From NCBI GenBank assembly GCA_951804985.1, contig OX638130.1:130461593-130525592 (forward strand): a DNA stretch of 64,000 nt, read 5' to 3'. The notes below the pieces were generated by a model, which saw only the letters and a program-made list of their open reading frames with translations, was not told the DNA's origin and searched no databases. This stretch comes from Dryomyza anilis (lineage: Eukaryota > Arthropoda > Insecta > Diptera > Dryomyzidae). This document shows positions 21,986 through 31,512 of the stretch, piece after piece. Both the position numbers and the translations under genes were made by a program. Positions within the stretch are counted from its first letter, which is position 1. Each line of letters begins with the position of its first letter.

Positions 21986-22287
21986 ATTTGTTTTTTACTA
22001 CTCCAGAATTCATATTTTCAAAAAGTGTTTTCAATCGAATTCAAATCGGTAATTCCAAGCAACTGAATTTTTAAGTAACATTTTTAAAACATCCATTGAA
22101 AACATATGCCATTCCGAAACAATCACTTCAAATCCACCTTTAAAACCAAACTGAAATTTAATTTTTTCAGAATTAAAAAAAGTTTTCAATTGAATTCAAA
22201 TCGTTCGAACAGATGATGAATGAATTTTTGATGTCAAAAATTCGAGAACATGAATTCAAAAATATATCCGATTATTTTATTCTAAAC
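21986..22287. other. AT-rich spacer
   Basis: Contains repeated TTTTCAATTGAATTCAAATCG-like words near 22,030 and 22,185. No gene is seen. Confidence 0.4.
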
Positions 22288-22502
22288 TAGCTGGACCCGT
22301 ACACGACTCGTGCAAATATTATGTGAATGCAAGGTTATTGAGCAATTTTATTAATAAAAATAACATTTTTATTATTTATATCAGGGACCCGTTCTTCGCT
22401 CTGGACGTTTTTTTTATTGGTTTTATAAATGTAGTAACCAAAACAAAACTAATTATCTGATAAAACAACTTTTCTCATAGACAATTCTTTCTCAGACTGT
22501 GC

Positions 22503-22682
22503 TTCCCCCTAGAATGTTTCGCCGTACAATTCTTCCCAGTAGAATTCTTCCCGTAAAATTCTTCCCCATAGAACGCTTTCCCGTAGAATTCTTCCCGATA
22601 GAATTCTTCCCGTAGATAGAATTTTTCTCGTAGAATTCATTCCCGTAGAATTTTTCCCCGTAGAGTTTTTCCCAGTAGAAGT
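22503..22682. repeat. Minisatellite, unit near CCGTAGAATTCTTCC
   Basis: About ten degenerate copies of a 15-17 base unit (CCGTAGAATTCTTCC with length changes). It stops directly where the next, unrelated 15-base tandem repeat begins. Confidence 0.8.
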
Positions 22683-22903
22683 TTTAGTGTGGTTAGTTTT
22701 AGTGTAGTGAGTTTTAGTGTGGTGAGTTTTAGTGTGGTGAGTTTTAGTGTGGTGAATTTTAGTGTGGTGAGTTTAAGTGTAGTACATTTTATTGTTGTGT
22801 GTTTTAGTGTGTTGAATTTAAGTGTGGTGAATTTTAGTGTGGTCAGTTTAAGTGGGTCAATTTGAATGTGGTGAATTTTAGTGCGGTGAGTTTTAGTGTT
22901 TTA
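22683..22903. repeat. Minisatellite, unit TTTTAGTGTGGTGAG
   Basis: About fourteen copies of a 15-base unit, often exact. Some later copies vary (TTTAAGTGTAGTACA, TTTGAATGTGGTGAA). Confidence 0.85.
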
Positions 22904-23250
22904 CTTTTACTTTTGTTTTAGAATTTGATTTTGCTTTTGTTTTTGTGTTTTTGATTTTGTATTTTTTTTTTTGTATTTGAGTTTTTTTGTTTCATCTTCT
23001 TAGCTTGTGTATGTGCCGAGTTATGTCCTTTTGAAAGTTTAGATTGTATGGGAGGTGCCACGCCGCTTTGTCCAATCCCGCCCATATATAGCCTATGACA
23101 CCCTTCGGACTCCATAGTATCCTGGTGCAAAATGTCAGTTAAATCGGTTGAGCGGTTTAGACGCGATGCTGGAACAAACATACAGACAGACCGACCGACA
23201 GACTGTCAGACGGACCAAGAGTTTTATATATATAGATTAAAAAAAAAAAA

Positions 23251-23700
23251 ATGTAATTTTAAGAACAATTTCGTAAAATATATCTACGAAATATTTCGTA
23301 AATTTATGATAACACTACGATTATTATTTGTGTATTTTACGAACCTATTCGTATATTTTATCTACGTAAGTCATTCGTGCATAAATTATTGAATATTTTT
23401 GTAAGTTTTTTAAGAATCTTACGAATTTTTCGTAAAATACACGATTTACGATTCATTCTCATAGACAGAATGCAAGTAAATCTCATATTGTCTATTCTTT
23501 TTTGTTTTATTATTGTTTTATTTTTTTGCTATTCCTTTATTTTATTTTTATTTCGTCATTTTGTTTCTTTTCTCGTCTTGCCTCCATTATAGTTGAATTG
23601 TACTTTATTTTTATACGTCTTCTTTTTTTTCTACCGTTTATATATTTCTTCTTCTATTTTTCGTTTTCCATGCAGTTTCTTTTTTTTGTAAAAATTATTA
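23251..23700. repeat. AT-rich stretch with inverted TTCGTAA words
   Basis: Between about 23,262 and 23,455 TTTCGTAAA, CTACGAAATATTTCGTAA, TTACGAA and TTTTCGTAAAATACACGATTTACGA recur in both orientations, like a decayed hairpin element. After this the DNA is T-rich; the translated open frames there are Phe-rich noise. Confidence 0.4.
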
Positions 23701-24250
23701 AAACTGAAAGCTACGTATGTCACACATACACTGCAAGGATATGTGGGGGACTGCAATTGTCCAAAAGTCCAATTTGAGCCAAACAATCACAAGCAAATGT
23801 TCAATCAGTTCGACGTTGTTATGGTTGTTGGTAGCACAAAAGTCACAAGCAAGCACAGGCATGAAGACCAACGAACGAGTCCTGATTTGTACTCCTGCGT
23901 ATGTCCTGCAGATGTGCGTGTGTGAGATTTCCAAAAGTTTGTATAAAAAGCGAGTCAGTATTGGAGCTTAAAACTTCCGACCGACACAATGCAAAAGTTT
24001 ATGTCGCATTTAGCCAGTCGAGGTCTACGACACACACGCCATAGACTGAGCCGTCCATAGGAGCCTTGGGACTGCCTCGAAATTGCAGCATTTTGATCTG
24101 TCCTTGGGTTGCAATTGTTTCTCGACTTGTCGGTGGTCAGTGGGAGCAAGAACCGAGAATTGTCAGTATTTCCTTAGTTTTACTTAAGCATTCCATTACA
24201 TATTGTGTAAAGGACTTGCATTGCATTGAAGGAGATATAACAACACAGAG
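23701..24250. other. Single-copy-looking island
   Basis: Balanced composition. Overlapping frames of 60-90 codons on both strands carry no motif. Confidence 0.4.
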
Positions 24251-24526
24251 ATTATCTTAATATGTGCTTTTTATACACTCAATACTAAATACCTGCATAT
24301 GGCGTTATTCGGATATGAAAATTAAAGAAACCAAAATACAAATGAACCAAAAAACCATCAAATAACTTAATATATACTGAAAATAATAATCATGTTCTAC
24401 TTTATGTATTACGTGAACTCACGTGAACAATTAGCTCAATACTCTCAATTGCAACCCAATTAAAATTTTTCGCCATTTTGCTCATTTAGTTTCTCCACAA
24501 TGAAAGGAATTTTGTCATGAAATTTA
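24251..24526. other. AT-rich spacer
   Basis: Nothing recognised. Confidence 0.5.
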
Positions 24527-24745
24527 ATCTGTTTGTCTGTCTGTCTGTTGACATCACGATTACAGAAAAATAAGAATAGGTAGATCAATGAAACTCATAA
24601 TATATATTACTTATATATTTATGCTGTACCGATAAGAAAATTGGCATGATCGGTTTATTGTAAACTGTGAACCGACAACTTATGTTCAACTACCTCAAAA
24701 AATTGACATCTGCAAATGAATTTTACTTTATACAGAACAGCAACT
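24527..24745 (-). repeat. DINE-1-like dispersed repeat, copy 3, reversed
   Basis: Reverse complement of the first copy: GTCTGTCTGTCTGTTGACAT, CACGATTACAGAAAAATAAG, AAAATTGGCATGATCGGT, then CAACTACCTC and ACATCTGCAAATGAATTT. It lacks the terminal TACCC module. Confidence 0.6.
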
Positions 24746-24872
24746 ATTACAATATCCCTACTTAAAAAAATCCCATGTGGCCTAACCTTCATTACTGTTT
24801 ATATTTTATATAGAAAAAAATATAAAACAATTCGACATTTTCTAAATTCAGTATTTGTATACAATATTTGTA

Positions 24873-24883
24873 TTTGTAATTAA
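24873..24883. repeat. 11-bp flanking direct repeat (left), TTTGTAATTAA
   Basis: Exactly repeated at 25,638-25,648 at the far end of the hairpin element. Taken as the target-site duplication; 9 to 11 bp depending on where the element end is placed. Confidence 0.8.
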
Positions 24884-25637
24884 AGTCCGTGAAGATGAAT
24901 ACGTATTTAACTAGCAGAGACTCAAACCAAAAATTTTAACAGAGCATTTACAGACCGTTTACAGAGGCGGGTCAATGGGAATAATTCATCAATCGGAGCA
25001 TCTAAATGGCCACGGTCCAGTCGGGAATGATTGTGTACTAACCGAACCTAATGCATTGGATAGCTAATGGATAGAGCTTTCCAAAAATATATACCAATAG
25101 TTTGGGTCGATCTTCCTAACAATTTTATTTATTTTTTTTAAATGAGTCATATCTGGTAGAAAAAGTGGTCATTATGAAGTGGTCACTGTCCAGGTGGAGA
25201 TGTCTGTGTACTAACCGAATCTAATACGTTGAATAGCTAATGGATAGAGCTTTCCAAACTATTGGTATATATTTTTGGAAAGCTCTATCCATTAACTATC
25301 CAACGTATTAGGTTCGGTTAGTACACAGACATCCCCACCACTTTATCATGACCACTTTTTCTACCAAATATAACTCATTTTCAAAAAATAAAATAAAAAT
25401 GTTAGGAAGATCGATCTAAACTATTGGTATATCTTTCTGGAAAGCCCTATCCACTATCTATCCAATGTATTAGGTTCGGTTAGTACACAATTATTCCCGA
25501 CTGGAACGTGGCCATTTAGATGCTCCGATTGATGAATTATTCCCATTGACCCGCCTCTGTAAACGGTCTGTAAATGCTCTGTGAACAATTTTGGTTTGAG
25601 TCTCTGCTAGTTAAATACGTATTTATCTTCACGGACT
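24884..25637. mobile_element. Long hairpin element, 754 bp
   Basis: The ends AGTCCGTGAAGAT and, reversed, AGTCCGTGAAGATAAATACG are the start of two arms of about 370 bases that mirror each other to a centre near 25,265. Mirrored words include AACTAGCAGAGACTCAAACC, CAGAGGCGGGTCAATGGGAA and CATCTAAATGGCCACG. Each arm also contains an internal direct duplication of about 172 bases carrying GTGTACTAACCGAA and GGATAGAGCTTTCCAAA. Flanked by an 11-bp repeat. No coding capacity. The long direct repeat suggests Mutator- or Foldback-type integration (9-11 bp) rather than mariner or hAT. Confidence 0.85.
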
Positions 25638-25648
25638 TTTGTAATTAA

Positions 25649-25869
25649 CTCGAATGGATTTTTTTCTATAACCTAATTCGATTTTGCAATACAAAATAAG
25701 TTATGTGGAACGAATTCAATTCGATTTTTATCGTTAAATATTTGAATATCGATAATAGGTGAATCCCTTTTTAAAAAAAGTCGCTCATACGACATGTGTT
25801 ACCGAATAAATGAAGATCTGAAGGAACATCCTTTTTTTTTTATTAAGTGCATAAAATCTAAAAAGGACA
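25649..25869. other. AT-rich spacer
   Basis: No feature recognised. Confidence 0.5.
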
Positions 25870-26960
25870 TCAAACAAGTTTAGTGTTCAGCTCGACATTG
25901 GCGGCTGAATTTCGCCGCGAACCTGGATTACAAACGCATAACACTTGGTGCAATTAAATCGATGCGCTGTCCGAAGAGTCCTGCTGCGCCGAAGGACGCT
26001 GTTTTGCATTTGTGGCAGCTTTGCAATGTAACGTTTGCAGCGCGATTTGTGTGCGATTAACGCCAGAGTGACTTTCGCACTTGCGGACAAATGACGCGCG
26101 GCACCGCAGCACTCGCAGCACTGAGAGAAAATTGTGCTGGCATCGAACCAAGGACGATGAGCTGCGACTCATTTCGAACACTATTATGTGCCAACAGTCA
26201 ACGTCGCAGCCACTGACGATGCATGATGCATGAAGTGACAGCGGCTTTAAATCAAAATCAACGCCATCGGCCCTAGTGGCGCTGTCGTCGACGCTCCACC
26301 TACGCGTACACCGGCGACAACGACAAGGACAACGACGACAACGACGCATTATGCACGCAGTTGGCTTTTCGAAAACGTCAAATAATTTGGGCAGCAACTG
26401 CATGCGGCACAGGGCGGCCGACAAATCAGGACGACTGTCGCTGTGAGCCTATTATATGCACACACACACTCACATATATATACTCCCATAGACAGACGTA
26501 TGCGTGTGCGTGTCGCTTTGTACGCCTGCAACATGATGAAGTGTGTCGGCGGTTGCGGACGTGAATGCGGATTCACGCACACATGCGTGCGTCCGGCCCT
26601 TGCAGGCGATTGTCTTGCTTAGTAATGGCTGTTGTATGTGTGCGTGCGTGCTCGTGTGTGTGTGCTTGCGTACGTGTGTGGCAGTGTGCCTGTGTAAATC
26701 TGGTAGTGTGTGTGAGCCTTTAACTCGCTGCCATTCAATGCGCAATTATAACTTAAGCTATAATTGCGATGGTGCCGAGATTGTGCTGCTTGTGGCAATG
26801 CTGCTGATGGCGATGATGAGCAACACGATGATGATGTTGAGAATGGCAATGATGACGTTGAATGTGCGATAAAACGCTTGGTCGCATTCGAATGCGGCCG
26901 GCACTCAATTGAGCAAAACATGCTGTTAACAGCGTTCAACACTATAGACCGCAAACATTT
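25870..26960. other. Single-copy-looking island with CA/TG repeats
   Basis: Balanced to GC-rich, with CGACAACGACAAGG repeats near 26,310-26,345, (CA)n at 26,459-26,470 and TG-rich tracts at 26,635-26,710. A 156-codon minus-strand frame (25,954-26,424) is Arg/Cys/Ser-rich with no recognisable domain and overlaps other frames on both strands, so it is not called a gene. Confidence 0.5.
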
Positions 26961-27417
26961 TTTTTTTGTTTTTTCACTGCCATTCGAAGCTACATTTTGT
27001 AAAATTATTATTTTTTTTATTTAAGAGGAACATTTAGCATGCAATATTAGATATTTGCAGGAGTTGCGTTCTACGGGAAAAGCAGCTTTTGATTGAAATA
27101 CAAAAGAGACATCAATTGAAATTCAGAAATGCCATTTGATTTTTATAATTGGTATAATTGGTATTCATAACTGTCCATTTGGAATTCAGAAAATATCAAT
27201 AAAAATTCATAATTTTCCATTTGGAATTCATTAAATATAAACTAAGGATATTGTGAATTCCAAATGAAAAACTATGAATATCCATTTATGTATTCTGAAT
27301 ATCAAATGAAATTTCCTAATTGCGATTGACATGTTTCGAATTTGAAATAGAATTTCTAAATTATAATTGACATGGGTTGGGTATGAAGTCCAGCATACAA
27401 AATCAAACAGACGAAAT
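26961..27417. repeat. AT-rich DNA with repeated GGAATTCA words
   Basis: From about 27,115 the words GAATTCAGAAA, CCATTTGGAATTCA and CAAATGAAATTTCTRAATT recur in both orientations. They resume at 28,130-28,290 after the segment rich in TGGATTTTGTAC, as if that segment had been inserted. Confidence 0.4.
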
Positions 27418-28128
27418 GCACCGGCACAAAATGGATGGATTTTGTACAGGTGTATTTAGTAACTTAGGTTCCATAACTAATTTAGACCATTCAAATTACT
27501 AATTATAACAATATTTATTTGAAAGTTTAGAATATATGCCATTTCTAGCAGAAATTGTCTAGGGTCATGATCGGGAACTGATCATTTTATTTTTACCTCG
27601 TCAAATCTCAACCGGTTATATTGCAAACATGAACTGGTCATGATCAAGTCTCTCCAATAGGGTTAATATGTACTGGGAATATTTTGCAACAAAATTAAAC
27701 CAAATATATCACATTGTATTTGAATTCATTATTAACAACTGCATTTTTTTAACCTCACTCCAAACTATTATAAAAATCAGTTTAATAATCTAAGATTTCC
27801 TCTGGAGGGAAAAACCTAATATTTTGTAGAATAATATTTCTCTTTTCATTGAAAGTTTCATCGGAAGGAACCAGAGTTCGCCATCGATGAATTTCAATCC
27901 ATCAGAAATATCAAATTCGTAAGGGCATCAAGTTTGCCCATATGTTGACCAAATAAAAGATGGATTTTATACCAAAAGTTGGATTTTTGTACTAAATAAA
28001 ATTTCAATATATAAAATTTTAATTGTTTGCGTGGATTTTGTACAGATGGATTTTTAGAATTCAGAATTTTGTGAAAAGTTGGATTTTGTATCAATGCCCT
28101 TTTATGCGGGTGGATTTTGTGGTGCTCC
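27418..28128. repeat. Possible element with TGGATTTTGTAC words
   Basis: GCACCGGCACAAAATGGATGG at the left faces, inverted, GAGCACCACAAAATCCACCC at the right. About seven variants of TGGATTTTGTAC lie near the two ends (27,434; 27,960-28,110). Looks like an inserted element with subterminal repeats; no clear target duplication was found. No gene is seen inside. Confidence 0.35.
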
Positions 28129-28889
28129 CGTTTAAAATTTCAAATGGAATTTCTGAATTACGCAAGACATGTTTTGAATTTCAAATAGAATATCTGAATA
28201 AAATTTACATGATTTAAATTTCAAATAGAATTGCTGAATTTCAAATGATCTTTTCTGAATTATAATTGTAAATGATCTAGTGAGGAAATTCAGAATTGCC
28301 ATAATATTTATTTAAGGTTTTACGTATTCAAATCTTATTAGAATGTAATACCATTATATTAATATTGTGTTAAAATCAAGGATTAAATCGATGTCGTTAT
28401 TCTGTCGTGTTTCAGTATCGGGTTTAAGTGAAAAGGTTTTGATATATAAGTTCAAACCCAATGTGGCATTCGATTCGATATCGCTTGGAGACTGTTTCGT
28501 GATGTAGTATATTATACTACAATTCGTCCTAAGATATACGCATATATCGTTACGAGATAATGAAGTTTATTCGAAACGATAAAAAAACGATTCTGGATCG
28601 ATATTGCATCGAATACGAGATTGATTCAATAAAAATTGCGATAGCAATGTAATAAATATATAAATATTTATTTTGGTCATGGATATCGGGTTATTTCTGA
28701 TTCTTCGGTAACATTTTCTGTTACATTTTTGGTTTTAAAAATTAAACGGATGAATCGGTTTGGTTTAAGGTACGGTTTTAATCACTCATATAAATTTCTT
28801 CACATAACTTTCTGATTTAAATACGATTTTTAAATGTAATTTTTAATATTAACATAAATTAAAACAAATTTAAACCTAGAAGTCAAACC
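28129..28889. repeat. AATTTCAAATAGAAT repeats then CGATATCG-type relic
   Basis: 28,130-28,290 repeats AATTTCAAATRGAAT and CTGAATT. 28,390-28,690 has words such as CGATTCGATATCGC, ATATCGTTACGAGATAA, CATCGAATACGAGATT and TTGCGATAGCAATGTAATAAAT. These align with parts of 1,560-1,620 and 35,940-36,210. No gene is seen. Confidence 0.4.
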
Positions 28890-29096
28890 AACACAAAAAA
28901 TACTATATAAATAATAGTTTTTTACCATTCAAAATAGTCAATAGGATAAATTATTATTTTAATTGGAAAATACCATTAAATACTAGAACATACTATAACA
29001 TTGCCATTGAGTTTATATGAAAAGATTATTTTTTGTATACTATTTAATCAATAATGACCAATTTTAATGGGATTTGAGGGAATTTTTTTCTGGGTG
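28890..29096. repeat. Relic of TA-MITE family 3
   Basis: Contains AACACAAAAAATACTATA at the left, CAATAATGACCAATTTTAAT and ATTTTTTTCTGGGTG at the right, matching the pattern of the better-preserved element at 29,953. Ends are diverged. Confidence 0.45.
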
Positions 29097-29950
29097 AATA
29101 AGACAGTCAAATTTAGACGCCCCAAAGGTACATTAAATAGTTTTCAGAACATGATGTCGTTTTCAGATTTTATTTTGAAAACATTTACAATTTGAACATT
29201 ACCATCTAAATTTTCATTCTGTACCATTATTCGGGGAACCGTTATTAAAATGTTACCTAATAGTAATTACCCGCTCACGGCTTTAACCCTTTGCTGTACC
29301 GAGTGATTTTACGCCACAGGAGAGCTGTGACAAGGACAGCACTGATGTCGTGCTCTCAGTCTTTATTTGCCTGTCGTTCTAGTGCTGAACCTGCCGTTTG
29401 ACAAAGGACCAGCTGAAGTGTTAGTTGTAGACCTATTTCCGCTCTGTTGTTGCCCTATTGTTTGCATCGTCAGAGCCAAGAAAAAATCCCTGATACAAGT
29501 GTGTAGCTGTTTTTTAGGCGCACTTCCTTAACGAACTCGTCCCAAGGGCTGCTCTTTGTAATTTGCTTATTTTTGCAACTGGTTTTCCTGGAATTTTCAT
29601 TGTTTATTATTTATTATATGCAGGGGCGTAGGAAACAAGACAGATAGACAAACAGACAGATAGACAAACGAACGAACGAACAAACGTGGGTGTCTAAAGA
29701 ACAGGCATAACAAGTAGGTTTCCGACAAACAGGATGAGAACTAAATGTAATTGGCCTCAGACAAACAAAATGTCACTGCTCGATTTAAAGTCTCTAGATT
29801 GAGTTTCCTGCTGTCAAATTTCTGAGTACACAACACATTTGAAATTTTAGATTTTCATTTTTTTAATATTAGTTTCAAACACCTACTAATTTCAGTTGGT
29901 TAATTGAAATAATAGGCTTTTACAATTAATCCCAACGAAAATCAAAGGTC
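29097..29950. other. Mixed stretch; short GACA/GAACGAAC tract
   Basis: 29,280-29,600 has balanced composition without recognisable features. 29,638-29,685 is an AGACAGATAGACAAAC and GAACGAACGAAC tract. No gene is seen. Confidence 0.4.
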
Positions 29951-29952
29951 TA

Positions 29953-30164
29953 CACTCAAAAATAATCCTATTAAAATTGGTCAATACTATTAAAACTGGT
30001 CAATACTGTTATTGATTCAATAGTACACAAAAAATAAATATTCTCATATAAACACAAAAACAGTTTAATGGTATTTAATAATATTTTGTAGTATTAAAAT
30101 ATTAATTCCCTATTGACTAATTTTAATAGCAAAACTATTGATTTTATAGTATTTTTTCTGAGTG
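29953..30164. mobile_element. TA-flanked MITE, family 3
   Basis: 212 bp between TA at 29,951 and TA at 30,165. Ends CACTCAAAAATAATCC and, reversed, CACTCAGAAAAAATACTA. Internal words ATTAAAATTGGTCAATA and, inverted, TATTGACTAATTTTAAT extend the inverted repeat. Non-coding. TA target and end style are those of Tc1/mariner MITEs. Confidence 0.7.
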
Positions 30165-30307
30165 TACGTATTGCTATGACAAATTTGCGTCTAACATCGA
30201 AGTTAATTTCGAAGTTAAAATAATGGGCTATATCTCAAAAACTAGAATCAATCATGCCATTTTCGGAATCAGCGCCATATAATTATACAATTATTGATAT
30301 AACCCTA

Positions 30308-30400
30308 ACTGCGGGCAGAGTACTCATTGTGAACAGTGCCCTCATTGTATGCAGTGTACTCATAGTGGGCAGTGTAGTCATTGTAGGCAGTGCACTCATT
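30308..30400. repeat. 18-bp minisatellite, five copies
   Basis: Five consecutive 18-base units of the form GTGGGCAGTGTACTCATT, with two or three differences each. It starts with the degenerate GCGGGCAGAGTACTCATT at about 30,309 and ends near 30,400. Non-coding. Confidence 0.85.
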
Positions 30401-31206
30401 CCAAATTTAAATTTGGTTCATTTTATGTAATTTTCAATATTGGTATAATTAGCACGAAATAGAGCTCCAAACAAAGTATGTGCAAATTTTATAAATGTGT
30501 AACATCTAATATTGTTCGATTTTGTGTGAAGTGTCTCCAACACAAATAAATTCATAAACAGAAAAAAGTGTTTTAAGTCTAACTCAAGAACTATTGAAAT
30601 GCAAATTGAATAGGGGGAATTTAAATTCAGCACCATTTCATATATTTTTGTTATTATTCTTCAAAATGTTCACGCATTCACTTGAAAATGCATGAAAAAC
30701 TTTGGCATATTTATTCAGATGCTCAACTTAGTTTGGGCGAAATTCTTTGGAGAAGAATATTTTATCGAAATAAATACGAAAATATACTAAAAATGTATGA
30801 AAAAATATTAAAATTTATTAGAAAAGTTAGTTTAGTTAAAGAAAAAAAACATTTATGTCACATTCAAATTTGATGTAATCAATGAACATTTTGAAAAATA
30901 CTCTAATAGTTTTAAGCTATTGAAATAAAATCAAAAATAACTTGACCTTGGTACTAAATAAACACTTTCCATTATTAAAGCCTGCTTTTCTGTTGTCTGC
31001 TTTTCATTTGGATTAAACAGCAGACAAAGGGCTGGAAAACCTATTAGAAAGATTTGGGTTGACAGAAAACCCGAAATGAAGAATTTCACTTAGACGCACG
31101 TGACACTTGCTGTCACTGCACTTTTTTTGGCGTAACAAGGGTGTACGGCGCTCGAATACCGTTAATTGAAACCCTCATCTTCTAATTGACCCTAATTGAA
31201 GCGGTC
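30401..31206. other. AT-rich then balanced sequence, no gene
   Basis: 30,401-30,970 is AT-rich; short frames of 60-70 codons have no motif. 30,970-31,206 looks like the left part of a single-copy island that resumes after the retrotransposon at 34,560. Confidence 0.45.
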
Positions 31207-31220
31207 TAATTAATTTTCAA
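31207..31220. repeat. 14-bp target-site duplication, TAATTAATTTTCAA
   Basis: Exactly repeated at 34,546-34,559, directly after the (TAAG) tail of the retrotransposon. This proves the element borders and shows it was inserted as a unit. Confidence 0.95.
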
Positions 31221-31275
31221 CTATGGGGGACTATGGGGGCGATTATCACAAGGCAACGTGTCTGAGTGCTTCAAC

Positions 31276-31302
31276 ATGGCGAAGCCAGCGCAATCCTTGT
31301 AG
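31276..31302 (+). pseudogene. Retrotransposon leader ORF cut short (copy 1)
   Basis: The first ATG of the leader opens a frame that in copy 2 runs 50 codons. Here a single base change (TCG in copy 2, TAG here) stops it after eight codons. Either copy 1 lost a short ORF1-like peptide or the peptide is unimportant. Confidence 0.5.
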
Positions 31303-31512
31303 GTGTCGTCTCAAGTCAACTCACTGGTCACCAGAATTGACAAATTGTCAAATGGTGACACCTCCACTTCGGTGGAAGTCCTCCTCGTGGAAGTCCCTGG
31401 AAACGGCGCTCTACACCACCCGGTGTAGAAGTCGGCTAAAGTGAGTGGCGAGCATCTCCCTCAGAGTGAGGGTTCGTGCGTTGGGTTTGGGTCCCACCAC
31501 GGAAAAAAACCT

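Larger units (their letters stand above)
22288..23250 (+). repeat. Dispersed repeat ending TATATATAGATT plus poly-A
   Basis: Begins CTAGCTGGACCCGTACACG and ends with the sequence block CAGTTAAATCGGTTGAGCGG, a GACA-type tract near 23,180, TTTTATATATATAGATT and 13 A residues. Similar blocks ('..AATCGGT..CAGACAGAC..TTTTATATATATAGAT') are common insect dispersed repeats; the class is not settled here. A related fragment in reverse orientation ends at about 40,050 (GATCCAGCTAGTAT). Two minisatellites sit in its middle. Confidence 0.5.

Noticed and set aside
25954..26424. 156-codon minus-strand frame rich in Cys and Arg
   Set aside because: No cysteine spacing typical of zinc fingers; composition follows CGACAACGACAA-type repeats.
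31221..31440. HDV-like ribozyme at the 5' end of the RTE elements
   Set aside because: Some RTE-type elements carry one, but no segment complementary to the first seven bases (GGACTAT) was found in the leader, so the required first helix is missing.
31441..31512. Longer ORF2 starting at GTG (31,441 in copy 1; 44,830 in copy 2)
   Set aside because: GTG is not a normal start in animals, and the two copies differ there because of a one-A change. The shared ATG gives equal 1002-residue products.
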